Positions 27,280-35,930 of a stretch of DNA of 64,000 bases are shown here, piece by piece. The position numbers were made by a program, and so were the translations under genes. Origin of the DNA: Aquisediminimonas profunda (GTDB taxonomy: Bacteria; Pseudomonadota; Alphaproteobacteria; Sphingomonadales; Sphingomonadaceae); contig NZ_CP080327.1 of assembly GCF_019443285.1 (NCBI RefSeq), forward strand, positions 2,538,001 to 2,602,000, written 5' to 3'. Every line of letters begins with the position of its first letter. Position 1 is the first letter of the stretch. Under the pieces are notes generated by a model. It was given only the letters and a program-made list of their open reading frames with translations. It made no database searches and was not told where the DNA came from.

Positions 27280-28581
27280 ATGAACACCCAATCTTTCAAT
27301 TCGGTTGAACCAGCGGGCAGCTTAAGCAAGGGTCTGCTTGGGCGGGTGGCTGCTGGGAAATTTGAGGGTTTCCTCGATCTTCTGGATGCCCGGTTGAAGA
27401 CCGGTGCCATCGAGGCAATTCTGCCAGACGGCCGTTTCCGCACTATTGGCGGCCATGCTCCGGGCCCCGTCGCGCGGGTCGAATTGCGGCGGTGGCGCCC
27501 ACTTCTGCGGCTTGCGCGCTCTGGCTCGGTGGGATGGTATCAGGCTTGGGAAAAGGGCGAATGGGCCAGCCCGGACCCAGCGACACTGTTTGAATTGTTC
27601 ATGCTCAATCGCCACAGCCTTGGCGATACCGGTCGATCTTCTGGTCTTGCCCGCCTCGTGCGGCGCATCCTGCATGGTCTCAATCGCAACAGCCGTCCAG
27701 GCGCGCGCCGCAACATCATTGCCCATTATGATCTGGGCAACGATTTCTACAGCAGTTGGCTTGATGAGACGATGAGCTATTCAAGTGCCTTGTTTGAGGA
27801 GCCCCTGCCCTCGGATGAATCGCTTCAAACCGCTCAGGAGCGCAAGGTTGCAGCACTTGTCGCGCGTCTTAATCTTCAGGCCGGTTCGAAAATTCTGGAG
27901 ATCGGCTGCGGCTGGGGCTTTTTCTCTCGATATTGTGCACATCGTGGCCACCATGTAACCGCGATCACGCTGTCTCCGTCCCAGTGCACCTGGGCAGCAG
28001 ACGTGGCACACAGCGAAAATGTGGATGTCTCCTATGAAATCCGCGATTATCGAGATGTCAAAGGTCAGTTTGATGCCATAGCGTCTGTCGAGATGGTGGA
28101 GGCGGTCGGACAGGCTTATTGGCCAGCTTACCTTGATATCATCTCGCGAAGCCTGAAACCCGGCGGTCGGGCTGCCCTTCAGTTCATTGCCATCGATGAT
28201 GCGATTTTCGAGCGCTATGCTGCGAGTGCGGACTTTATTCAGGCCTATGTCTTCCCTGGCGGAATGCTGCTGTCAGAAAGTCGCTTTCGTGCTCTTGCCG
28301 AGGCGCGAGGCTTGAGGTGGGAGGATCCGCATTATTTTCCCCTGCACTATGCCGAAACCTTGCGTCGCTGGCGGCTGCGCTTTGACGACGCAGTGGCGGC
28401 GGGACGCCTGCCTCCCGGGTTCGATGCGCGATTTCTGGCTTTATGGCGCTATTACCTGATGTATTGTGAAGGCGGATTCCGAAGTGGCGGCATCACAGTC
28501 GGTCAGGTGACGCTGGTCAAGGAAGCGAGCGACAATGCGGAAATGGATTTTGGCACTGGCGTTACTGCAATCCGGCGCTAA
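27280..28581 (+). CDS. cfa: Cyclopropane-fatty-acyl-phospholipid synthase (long form)
   Basis: A 433-residue enzyme adding a methylene group from SAM across the double bond of membrane phospholipid acyl chains. The N-terminal substrate domain (about 20-130) includes GSVGWYQAWEKGEWASPD; the substrate-loop motif AHYDLGNDFY is at 148-157 and SAM motif I EIGCGWG at 207-213, then VEMVEAVGQAYW and the C-terminal RWRLRFDDA and MYCEGGFRSG blocks. All family landmarks are present, in contrast to the short form at 2.9 kb. The ATG at 27280 matches the usual N-terminus. The last 47 nt overlap the next gene. Confidence 0.94.
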   Translation: MNTQSFNSVEPAGSLSKGLLGRVAAGKFEGFLDLLDARLKTGAIEAILPDGRFRTIGGHAPGPVARVELRRWRPLLRLARSGSVGWYQAWEKGEWASPDPATLFELFMLNRHSLGDTGRSSGLARLVRRILHGLNRNSRPGARRNIIAHYDLGNDFYSSWLDETMSYSSALFEEPLPSDESLQTAQERKVAALVARLNLQAGSKILEIGCGWGFFSRYCAHRGHHVTAITLSPSQCTWAADVAHSENVDVSYEIRDYRDVKGQFDAIASVEMVEAVGQAYWPAYLDIISRSLKPGGRAALQFIAIDDAIFERYAASADFIQAYVFPGGMLLSESRFRALAEARGLRWEDPHYFPLHYAETLRRWRLRFDDAVAAGRLPPGFDARFLALWRYYLMYCEGGFRSGGITVGQVTLVKEASDNAEMDFGTGVTAIRR

Positions 28582-29680
28582 CGCCCAATCTGCCCCAGAG
28601 CTGCCAAAGGATCAGAATGTGCTTTTCTGGACTCAAGAACAACGTGACACAGCGTTCCGCGCGATGGAGAAAATCGCAAAGGCGAATACAATTGCGGCTG
28701 GAGGACCAGTCATTGGGTTGCCTCAGGGCAAGCCGATCAAACTCGATCTCGATATTGATGCATTCATGCAGCACCAGCGAAATGCCGGCCTGCTGATCAT
28801 TCAGGATGGCAAGATCCGCTTTGAAAAATATGCGCTCGGTTATGGGCCGGAAGGCCGCTGGACGAGCTTTTCTGTAGCGAAATCCCTGACATCGACATTG
28901 GTCGGGGCAGCTCTCAAGGATGGCTACATCAAGAACATCGACGACAAGGTGACAGCATATATCCCAGGTTTGCGGGGGTCCGCCTATGACGATGTCACCG
29001 TGCGGCAATTGCTTACCATGACCTCGGGCGTGAAATGGAATGAGGATTACACGGATCCAAAATCCGACGTGGCGCTGTTTAATCAACAAAAGCCAGAACC
29101 CGGGCTTGATATTACTGTCAGCTACATGCGCACATTGCCGCGCGAGGCTCCTGCAGGAACTAAATGGGTCTACAAGACTGGCGAGACCAACCTGATTGGC
29201 GTCCTGGTTTCCAGCGCCACAGGAAAGACTCTTTCAGCCTATCTTTCGGAAAAGATATGGAACCCCTTCGGGATGGAACGCGATGCCGTCTGGATGCTCG
29301 GCGCAACCGGTCACGAGATCAGCGGATGCTGCATCTCGGCAACTTTGAGGGATTATGCCCGGTTCGGCATGTTTGTCCTTGGCGGCGGCATTGCCGCGGG
29401 CAACAAGGTCTTGCCTGATGACTGGCTGCCAAGGGCCACGACAAAGCAAGCGGACATCGGTGACCCCGGTCGTGGCTATGGCTATCAATGGTGGACAAAC
29501 GACGATGGCAGTTTTGCTGCCCAGGGAATCTTTGGCCAGGGCATCTTCATTGATCCGAAGCGCAAGCTGGTCATTGCTTCAAACGGCAACTGGCCGCTCG
29601 CCACCGACCCCGAAGGAGTCGGTGCCGAACGGCTCGCCTTTTACAAGGCGGTTCAGAAAGCGTTGGATACCGAGGATTGA
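28535..29680 (+). CDS. Exported serine hydrolase, beta-lactamase/class C family
   Basis: A 381-residue protein with a Sec signal peptide (residues 1-18) and a beta-lactamase-fold domain. The nucleophile motif is S113-V-A-K116, the second motif is Y-K-T-G-E-T-N, and IFGQGIFIDPKRKLVI stands where the third motif sits. These enzymes are esterases, amidases or D-amino-acid peptidases rather than true beta-lactamases. The gene begins inside cfa (47-nt overlap) and is co-transcribed with it. Its 3' end overlaps the opposing PilZ gene by 28 nt. Substrate unknown. Confidence 0.87.
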   Translation: MRKWILALALLQSGANAQSAPELPKDQNVLFWTQEQRDTAFRAMEKIAKANTIAAGGPVIGLPQGKPIKLDLDIDAFMQHQRNAGLLIIQDGKIRFEKYALGYGPEGRWTSFSVAKSLTSTLVGAALKDGYIKNIDDKVTAYIPGLRGSAYDDVTVRQLLTMTSGVKWNEDYTDPKSDVALFNQQKPEPGLDITVSYMRTLPREAPAGTKWVYKTGETNLIGVLVSSATGKTLSAYLSEKIWNPFGMERDAVWMLGATGHEISGCCISATLRDYARFGMFVLGGGIAAGNKVLPDDWLPRATTKQADIGDPGRGYGYQWWTNDDGSFAAQGIFGQGIFIDPKRKLVIASNGNWPLATDPEGVGAERLAFYKAVQKALDTED

Positions 29681-30003
29681 GGAGCGGTCCCATGGACCGC
29701 AACAATGCGGTCATAGACTGCGACATTCAGAAGATGGTCGAACGCGCAGCCGACTCGTGAGCCGTCATTCCAGATGACTTTGGCCTGAAGGCTCGACAGT
29801 CCTGGCAGGGTGACCCAGCAAATGGCGCCGGGCTTCATTCCGGTCACGGCATCGCAGCAAAAGCCGCTTATCGAAAGGTCATAGACCGTTACTTCAAAGC
29901 CTGGCGCCCCAGATGCGCGCAGCTTTGCCGCCAGGCGCATGGGTGCTCTTGTTCCACAACGATCTTCCTGCGCGGCAGAATGATATGAGTTCATTTCGTG
30001 CAT
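29653..30003 (-). CDS. Single-domain PilZ protein
   Basis: A 116-residue PilZ protein. Both c-di-GMP contact motifs are intact: RCGTR (RxxxR) near residue 15 and DLSISG (DxSxxG) near residue 42. It should bind c-di-GMP and act as an adaptor, commonly on motility, adhesion or polysaccharide. The ATG at 30003 has AGGA 7 nt upstream. It stands alone and converges on the serine hydrolase gene with a 28-nt overlap. Confidence 0.88.
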   Translation of the reverse strand: MHEMNSYHSAAQEDRCGTRAPMRLAAKLRASGAPGFEVTVYDLSISGFCCDAVTGMKPGAICWVTLPGLSSLQAKVIWNDGSRVGCAFDHLLNVAVYDRIVAVHGTAPQSSVSNAF

Positions 30004-30077
30004 CGTTCATTCCTGACAATGCTGGTCCTGCACGCAAATTACGGCGCAAATGCCTAACGCCGTCCTGCCAGACTTGG

Positions 30078-30785
30078 TTAACCGACGCGTTCCTTATGAC
30101 CGGTTTCGAATCCATCGGTCAGCAGCTGGAGGATTCTCTTTGCGACTTCATCAGGCGACTTAAGCAAGGCTGGATCTTCACCCGGATAAGCCTGCGCCCG
30201 CATTTTGGTGCGGGTAGCGCCCGGATCAACGATTGCCACTGCAAGCCTCCCAGTATTGCGATTCTCTTCCGCATAGGCCCCGAGCAGTGTGTTGAACGCA
30301 GCTTTTGATGCGCCATAAGCGCCCCAAAAAGCACGTGGGGATGCGCCAACGCTTGATGTGATGCCTATCAATCGCGCCTGCCCGCTCTTCCTCAATAACG
30401 CGTCGAAGGCAGCAATCAAAGCTGCCTGCGCACTTACATTGAGTGTGAAAATCTGGGCAAATTCCTTTGCGTCAAGGTGTTGAACAGGTGCAAGCGTTCC
30501 CAGCATGGCAGCATTCAAGACAAGAATGTCGAGCTTTTCCCAACGACCGGCAATCGCCTGAGCAAGGCGACCGATACTTTCCGGGTCAGTGAGATCCAGC
30601 GGAGCAATCGTGGCTGTTCCACCAGCCTTGTGAATGCGCTCTTCGACTTCTTCGAGGCCAGCAGAGGTCCGGGCCGTGAGGATCACATGCGCACCTGACT
30701 TGCCCAATGCTTCTGCAACGGCCGCGCCAATCCCGCGAGACGCGCCCGTAACAAGCGCAATTTGTCCTTCCAGCGGTCCCGCCAT
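30078..30785 (-). CDS. Short-chain dehydrogenase/reductase
   Basis: A 235-residue classical SDR. The cofactor motif TGASRGIG lies at residues 13-20, LNAAM marks the NAG region, and the catalytic Ser is in GITSSVG with Tyr and Lys in YGASKAAF. The C-terminus (RILQLLTDGFETGHKERVG) is unremarkable. Its ATG overlaps the purF stop by 1 nt (TGATG), so it is co-translated with purF, yet no purine role is known for such SDRs. Substrate unknown. Confidence 0.9.
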   Translation of the reverse strand: MAGPLEGQIALVTGASRGIGAAVAEALGKSGAHVILTARTSAGLEEVEERIHKAGGTATIAPLDLTDPESIGRLAQAIAGRWEKLDILVLNAAMLGTLAPVQHLDAKEFAQIFTLNVSAQAALIAAFDALLRKSGQARLIGITSSVGASPRAFWGAYGASKAAFNTLLGAYAEENRNTGRLAVAIVDPGATRTKMRAQAYPGEDPALLKSPDEVAKRILQLLTDGFETGHKERVG

Positions 30786-32242
30786 CACACCACCCGTTCG
30801 GCCAGCAGGCTCAACTGGCTTTCGGGGGCAATTTCGTCCTGATCCGTCAGTCGTGTGGGGTAGTCCCCGGTAAAGCAGGCATCGCAAAATTGCGGGCGAA
30901 TGTCTGCCCGGCGCTCTTCACCAAGCGCTTTGTAGAGCCCATCGATCGAAACAAACGCAAGGCTGTCTGCGTGGATAAAGGTGCGCATTTCTTCCAGATT
31001 GTGCTTGGCCGCCAGAAGCTTCGACCGTTCAGGCGTATCAACGCCATAGAAGCAACTGTGGCGCGTTGGCGGGCTGGCAATCCGCAAATGAACTTCGGTC
31101 GCGCCCGCATCGCGCATCATCTGGACAATCTTGAGGCTGGTGGTGCCGCGAACAATGGAATCGTCAATCAGGACAACGCTTTTGCCCGTAATCAATGCAC
31201 GATTAGCGTTGTGCTTCAGCTTTACGCCCAGATGCCGGACTTGGTCACCTGGCTGGATGAACGTTCGTCCGACATAGTGCGAGCGTATGATGCCAAGTTC
31301 AAAAGGAATGCCCGATTGCTGCGCATAGCCTATCGCTGCTGGCGTTCCACTATCTGGCACGGGGATGACAAGATCGGCCCGAACCGGGCTCTCGATTGCA
31401 AGTTGCGCCCCAATCGCCTTTCTGACGGAATACACGCTTGAACCATCAACAATTGAATCCGGCCTAGAAAAATAGACATGCTCAAAGATACATGGTCGCG
31501 GGCTGATGGCAGAAAATGGCTTTATGGATCGCAATTCTCCTCGCGCGACAATGACGATTTCTCCAGGTTCGATTTCACGTTCATAGGTTGCGCCCACGAC
31601 GTCGAGTGCAACAGTCTCTGACGCAAAAATATAGGCATCACCCAATTTGCCCATGACCAGGGGGCGGATACCCAAAGGATCGCGGCAGGCGATCATGCCT
31701 TCCGGGGTAAGGCAAATCAGGGAATAGGCGCCTTCAACCTGCTTTAGCGCGTCTATGAACTTGTCGAGGAGCGTCCTGTACGTGCTGGTTGCGACGAGAT
31801 GAATAATTACCTCTGTATCGCTGGTCGATTGGAAGATCGCCCCTTTGCGGACAAGGTCGCGCTTCACCGTCATCGCATTGGAAATATTGCCATTATGTGA
31901 AATGGCAAAGCCACCTGAAGCAAGATCGGCAAAAAGCGGCTGGACATTTCGAAGCGAAGTTTCCCCCGTTGTCGCATAACGGACATGGCCGCAAGCTACA
32001 CTGCCGGGCAAACCATTGATTATCTCATCGCGATCAAAATTCCCTGCAACATGGCCCATTGCACGATGGGAATGGAAATTGTTGCCGTCCCAACTTGTTA
32101 TGCCGGCCGCCTCTTGTCCGCGATGTTGAAGCGCATGCAGGCCAAGAGCCACCACGGCCGAGGCCGTGTCAGCCCCCCAAACGCCGAAGATTCCACACTC
32201 TTCCCGCAATTTATCATCATCGAACGGATGAGTCGTGATCAT
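30785..32242 (-). CDS. purF: Amidophosphoribosyltransferase
   Basis: A 485-residue enzyme for the first step of purine synthesis, transferring ammonia from glutamine to PRPP. It has a short propeptide; C16 of the CGIFG sequence becomes the N-terminal nucleophile after cleavage. The PRPP motif is VVLIDDSIVRGTTS. Four cysteines match the Bacillus-type [4Fe-4S] site: one in PRPCIFEHVYF, one in TRHSCFYGVD and the pair C453/C456 near the C-terminus. The enzyme is therefore probably iron-sulfur dependent and oxygen sensitive. The ATG at 32242 begins the typical propeptide. TTACAA-N16-TATATG upstream may be the promoter. It is divergent from hisI. Confidence 0.96.
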   Translation of the reverse strand: MITTHPFDDDKLREECGIFGVWGADTASAVVALGLHALQHRGQEAAGITSWDGNNFHSHRAMGHVAGNFDRDEIINGLPGSVACGHVRYATTGETSLRNVQPLFADLASGGFAISHNGNISNAMTVKRDLVRKGAIFQSTSDTEVIIHLVATSTYRTLLDKFIDALKQVEGAYSLICLTPEGMIACRDPLGIRPLVMGKLGDAYIFASETVALDVVGATYEREIEPGEIVIVARGELRSIKPFSAISPRPCIFEHVYFSRPDSIVDGSSVYSVRKAIGAQLAIESPVRADLVIPVPDSGTPAAIGYAQQSGIPFELGIIRSHYVGRTFIQPGDQVRHLGVKLKHNANRALITGKSVVLIDDSIVRGTTSLKIVQMMRDAGATEVHLRIASPPTRHSCFYGVDTPERSKLLAAKHNLEEMRTFIHADSLAFVSIDGLYKALGEERRADIRPQFCDACFTGDYPTRLTDQDEIAPESQLSLLAERVV

Positions 32243-32353
32243 TTGGAATCGCCCGGTAGTTGCGCCGTGCCGGGCATATAGGGGCTTGTCTTCAATTTGT
32301 AATGCACAATGACAGTAAATCTCAGTGCGGGCAGATATCACCGAGGCGCGAGC

Positions 32354-32387
32354 TTGCCCTCCCCTGCAACTTCCCTAAACTGAACTC
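32354..32387 (+). promoter_or_regulatory. Putative promoter giving a leaderless hisI mRNA
   Basis: TTGCCC (32354-32359), a 16-nt spacer and TAAACT (32376-32381) lie in front of hisI with only 6 nt between the -10-like hexamer and the ATG. No Shine-Dalgarno sequence is present. Confidence 0.4.
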
Positions 32388-32747
32388 ATGACTGATGAGC
32401 GCGAAACTGGTTCTGCCCTTGACCCCAAATTTGACGCCGATGGGTTGATCACAGCGGTCTGTACGCATGAAGATAGTGGCACCGTACTGATGTTGGCGCA
32501 CATGAATGCCGAGGCGTTGCAGTTAACTCTGCAAACCGGCAAAGCAACTTTTTGGTCGCGATCACGAGCGGCACTCTGGATAAAGGGCGAGACCTCTGGC
32601 CATGTATTGCATGTTTCAGAAGCGCGCATCGATTGCGATCAGGATGCAATTTGGCTGAAGTGCCGTCCCGACGGACCGGCATGCCATACGGGAGAAGCGA
32701 GTTGCTTTTTCCGACGGGTCGAAAACGGTGCGCTGGTCCGGGATTGA
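32388..32747 (+). CDS. hisI: Phosphoribosyl-AMP cyclohydrolase
   Basis: A 119-residue stand-alone enzyme opening the purine ring in step three of histidine synthesis. Diagnostic are [26 protein letters not shown] (given in part: AHMNAEA and FWSRSR), the WIKGETSGH block, and the zinc and magnesium ligands in [11 protein letters not shown] and [11 protein letters not shown]. It lacks the HisE domain fused to it in enterics and lies away from any his operon, next to purF and a MerR gene. Confidence 0.95.
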   Translation: MTDERETGSALDPKFDADGLITAVCTHEDSGTVLMLAHMNAEALQLTLQTGKATFWSRSRAALWIKGETSGHVLHVSEARIDCDQDAIWLKCRPDGPACHTGEASCFFRRVENGALVRD

Positions 32748-32778
32748 CCCTTACGTGCACGTAAAGTAACACTTGTTC
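32744..32778 (+). promoter_or_regulatory. MerR-type promoter with palindromic operator, probably leaderless mRNA
   Basis: TTGACC (32744-32749) and TAACAC (32767-32772) are separated by 17 nt. The spacer holds the perfect 14-bp palindrome TTACGTGCACGTAA (32751-32764), the place where MerR regulators bind. Only 6 nt separate the -10-like hexamer from the ATG at 32779 and there is no ribosome site. The sequence resembles LiuR-type ACGT half sites as I remember them. Confidence 0.55.
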
Positions 32779-33195
32779 ATGTCCAGTGCTACCGTAGAGA
32801 TCGTCGACCCGCGTGATCGACACCAATATTCGATTTCGGACCTTTCCGACGAATTCAAAGTCACGGCGCGCGCGCTGCGCTTCTATGAAGACGAAGGCTT
32901 GATCTCCCCTATCCGGCGGGGGCTTACACGGATTTACACGAAGCGTGATCGTGCTCGTCTGGCATGGATTCTTCGCGCAAAACGCGTGGGCTTCAGCCTA
33001 GCCGACATTCGTGAAATGATAGATCTCTACGATATTGGCGATGGCAGACATGCGCAACGGTTGGTCACAATCGAGAAATGCCAGTCGCGAATTGACCTGC
33101 TCAAACGCCAGCGCCTCGATATTGACGCGCATATTGATGAATTGTCGCGTTTCATCGATATTGTGAAGAAGGCGGACGCCCCCGGCGACGCCTGA
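32779..33195 (+). CDS. MerR family transcriptional regulator (LiuR-like)
   Basis: A 138-residue regulator. The N-terminal winged helix reads [28 protein letters not shown], then YTKRDRARL; a coiled coil (about 95-130) forms the dimer helix. No C-terminal metal-binding cysteines are present, so it is not a metal sensor. With an acyl-CoA dehydrogenase 26 nt downstream it resembles LiuR-type regulators of branched-chain amino acid and fatty acid breakdown. A palindrome in its promoter suggests autoregulation. A TTG two codons earlier is a less likely start. Confidence 0.88.
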   Translation: MSSATVEIVDPRDRHQYSISDLSDEFKVTARALRFYEDEGLISPIRRGLTRIYTKRDRARLAWILRAKRVGFSLADIREMIDLYDIGDGRHAQRLVTIEKCQSRIDLLKRQRLDIDAHIDELSRFIDIVKKADAPGDA

Positions 33196-33221
33196 CAAGG
33201 CTTGTCACCAGGAGAGAATGC

Positions 33222-35015
33222 GTGCCCCAGTATATTGCCCCAGTCCGCGACACGCGGTTCATTTTCGATCATGTCATAGGCATTGAACGGTATGCCAACT
33301 TGCCAGGTTTCGAAAACGCCTCTCCCGACATGATCGACGCCGTCCTGACTGAAGGCGGTCGAGTTTGCGAAGAAATCCTTTTCCCGCTGAACAAGTCCGG
33401 CGATGAACAAGGCTGCACTCGCCATGCCGATGGAAGTGTTAGCACGCCAGATGGCTTCAAGGAGGCTTACCGCGCCTATCGCGAAGGTGGTTGGGTCGGT
33501 CTTTCAGCTCCGGAAGAGTTTGGCGGCCAAGGCCTTCCGCATGTTGTCGGGACGGCCATGGAAGAGTTTCGCATGGCTGCAAATCAGTCTTTCGGCATGT
33601 ATCCCGGTCTGACCATGGGTGCTGTAGCAGCAATACTGGTCAAGGGGTCAGACGAACAAAAGGCCAAGTTTGTTCCGAAGATGGTTTCGGGTGAGTGGGG
33701 CGGAACAATGAACCTGACCGAATCCCATGCCGGTACCGACCTGGGCTTGATCCGCACTCGCGCCGTTCCGCAAAGCGATGGAAGCTACAGCATCACCGGC
33801 ACCAAGATTTTCATCTCGGGCGGTGATCATGACTTGACGGAAAACATCATCCACCTTGTGCTTGCGAAGACGCCTGATGCGCCAGAATCCAGCAAAGGCA
33901 TTTCGCTTTTCATCGTTCCAAAATTCCTGGTGAACGACGATGGAACCCTTGCCGAGCGGAATGCTGTGAGTTGTGGATCAATCGAACACAAGATGGGCAT
34001 CCGTGCGCAGGCCACATGTGTAATGAACTATGATGGCGCAACAGGTTACGTGGTCGGCGAAGAAAACAAGGGTCTGGCGGCCATGTTCATCATGATGAAT
34101 GCCGCGCGTCTTGGTGTGGGTGTGCAAGGTTTGGCTCAGGGTGACATCGCCTACCAGAACGGCCTGCAATATGCGAAAGACCGGCGTCAGGGCCGATCAC
34201 TCACCGGTGCCAAGGATCCGCAGGAAAAGGCGGACACGCTTCTCGTTCACCCGGATATCCGCCGCATGCTCATGGAAGCTAAAGCGTTGACCGAGGGCCT
34301 TAGGGCCCTTTGCCTTTGGGGGGCGCTTCAGGTCGACCTTGCTCATTGTGCCCAGACCGAGGCTGAACGCCAGATGGCGGATGACCTGATTTCTCTCCTG
34401 ACGCCGGTGATCAAGGGGTATGGGACCGACAAAGGCTATGAGATCGCGACGGCAATGCAGCAGATCTATGGCGGCCATGGCTACATCGAAGAATGGGGCA
34501 TGAGCCAGTATGTTCGCGATGCCCGGATCACCCAGATCTATGAGGGTGCTAATGGCGTTCAGGCACTTGACCTGGTCGGACGCAAGCTCGCCCAGAATGG
34601 CGGACGGGCCGTCGGCGCGTTCTTTGCGCTCGTCACCAGCGAGATTGAAGCCGCCAAGTCAAACGAGGCTCTTTCGGACTATGCGACACGTCTTGAAAAA
34701 TCGCTGGGGGATCTTCAGGCGTCCACCATGTGGTTGATGCAGAATGGCATGGCCAATCCTGACAACGCTGGCGCGGGTTCTACCCCTTATCTGCACTTAA
34801 TGGGCATTGTCTCTGTCGGCCTGATGTGGCTGAGAATGGCCAGCGCAGCGCATGCAGCATTGGAAGCCGGCACTGAAGATGCGGCATTCATGCAGGCGAA
34901 ACTGACGACCGCCCGTTTCTATGCAGAGCGGATCATGCCTGACAGCGGGGCCTTGCGTCGCAAGCTTGAAGCTGGAGCCGAGGCAATCATGGCACTGCCG
35001 GCTGAAGCCTTCTGA
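33222..35015 (+). CDS. Acyl-CoA dehydrogenase, long (about 600-residue) form
   Basis: A 597-residue flavoenzyme introducing a double bond into an acyl-CoA. FAD/substrate motifs include [24 protein letters not shown] and the [17 protein letters not shown] block, with the catalytic Glu in [16 protein letters not shown]. The extra C-terminal helical domain (about 470-597) places it with FadE5/DmdC-type enzymes rather than short ACADs. Substrate is not clear from sequence; annotation as methylmercaptopropionyl-CoA dehydrogenase would be premature. The start is GTG at 33222 with AGGAG 7 nt upstream. It is controlled in all likelihood by the MerR gene in front. Confidence 0.93.
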   Translation: MPQYIAPVRDTRFIFDHVIGIERYANLPGFENASPDMIDAVLTEGGRVCEEILFPLNKSGDEQGCTRHADGSVSTPDGFKEAYRAYREGGWVGLSAPEEFGGQGLPHVVGTAMEEFRMAANQSFGMYPGLTMGAVAAILVKGSDEQKAKFVPKMVSGEWGGTMNLTESHAGTDLGLIRTRAVPQSDGSYSITGTKIFISGGDHDLTENIIHLVLAKTPDAPESSKGISLFIVPKFLVNDDGTLAERNAVSCGSIEHKMGIRAQATCVMNYDGATGYVVGEENKGLAAMFIMMNAARLGVGVQGLAQGDIAYQNGLQYAKDRRQGRSLTGAKDPQEKADTLLVHPDIRRMLMEAKALTEGLRALCLWGALQVDLAHCAQTEAERQMADDLISLLTPVIKGYGTDKGYEIATAMQQIYGGHGYIEEWGMSQYVRDARITQIYEGANGVQALDLVGRKLAQNGGRAVGAFFALVTSEIEAAKSNEALSDYATRLEKSLGDLQASTMWLMQNGMANPDNAGAGSTPYLHLMGIVSVGLMWLRMASAAHAALEAGTEDAAFMQAKLTTARFYAERIMPDSGALRRKLEAGAEAIMALPAEAF

Positions 35016-35026
35016 TTGGAATTTGA

Positions 35027-35917
35027 ATGAAAACCCTGTTTTTTTGTCTCATCGCCGTGGCGGTGGCGCTGCTTCTTTTCACCCGGATTGTGGAACCACC
35101 AAATCAGCTTGATTACCTCGACAGGTTTTGGCCAGGCCAGAACAATGCTGAGAAATTGGCGTCCGACATCACTTTTGATGAAGCCAGCGCCCAGAAGCTC
35201 AATATCTGGGGAGTTAATGCTCCTAATGCACATCGCAAAAGGCCGGTGCTGGTCTTCTTTTATGGGGGTGGCTGGGCAAATGGCGACCGTGACCATTATG
35301 GTTTTGCAGCGCGTGCCTATGCCAATCGCGGGTTCATTGTCGTCTTGCCCGATTATCGGAAAGTGCCGCATGTTCATTTTCCGATTTTCAATCAAGATGC
35401 GGCGGCGGCTGTTCGATGGGTGCATGACAACATCTCCCGATACGGCGGCGACTCCGACCGGATTGTCCTAGCTGGGCATTCCGCCGGCGCCTATATTGCA
35501 ATGATGCTGACGCTGGATCGGTCGTATCTCATGTCCGCAGGCGTCAAACCATCGATTATTCGCGGCACTGTTGGCCTGTCTGGGCCCTATGATTTTTACC
35601 CCTATGACTCACGCCGATCAATCAATGCTATGAACCGCTGGCCTCGCCCGCTCGAAACCCAGCCTATTGCCTTTGCGCGCAAGGATGCTCCGCCAATCAT
35701 GATCATTACCGGGACATCGGATGACACGGTCAAACCGCGAAATGCGATCCTGCTTTCTCGTAAACTCCACGAACTTGGAGCACCTGTGAAATTTCGAGCT
35801 TATAACGACCTTAATCACGAAGACATTGTGATGGCCCTGTCGAAACCATTCCGAAGCAAGGCACCCGTCTTGCAGGACAGTGCGGATTTCCTCATGAAGG
35901 TCACCGAACAACATTAG
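35027..35917 (+). CDS. Membrane-anchored or exported alpha/beta-hydrolase (esterase)
   Basis: A 296-residue alpha/beta-hydrolase of the carboxylesterase type. An N-terminal hydrophobic segment (residues 3-19) is a signal or anchor, placing the enzyme at the periplasmic face. The oxyanion motif is YGGGW at 79-83, the nucleophile S152 in AGHSAGAY, the acid in TGTSDDTV and the histidine in DLNHED. It lies 11 nt after the acyl-CoA dehydrogenase gene in the same operon. Substrate unknown. Confidence 0.88.
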   Translation: MKTLFFCLIAVAVALLLFTRIVEPPNQLDYLDRFWPGQNNAEKLASDITFDEASAQKLNIWGVNAPNAHRKRPVLVFFYGGGWANGDRDHYGFAARAYANRGFIVVLPDYRKVPHVHFPIFNQDAAAAVRWVHDNISRYGGDSDRIVLAGHSAGAYIAMMLTLDRSYLMSAGVKPSIIRGTVGLSGPYDFYPYDSRRSINAMNRWPRPLETQPIAFARKDAPPIMIITGTSDDTVKPRNAILLSRKLHELGAPVKFRAYNDLNHEDIVMALSKPFRSKAPVLQDSADFLMKVTEQH

Positions 35918-35930
35918 ATGAGGATTCCCC

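Noticed and set aside
28535-29680. Possible beta-lactamase resistance gene
   Set aside because: It has the SxxK motif and fold of class C-like serine hydrolases but the remaining motifs fit esterase/peptidase relatives better, and the context is lipid modification.
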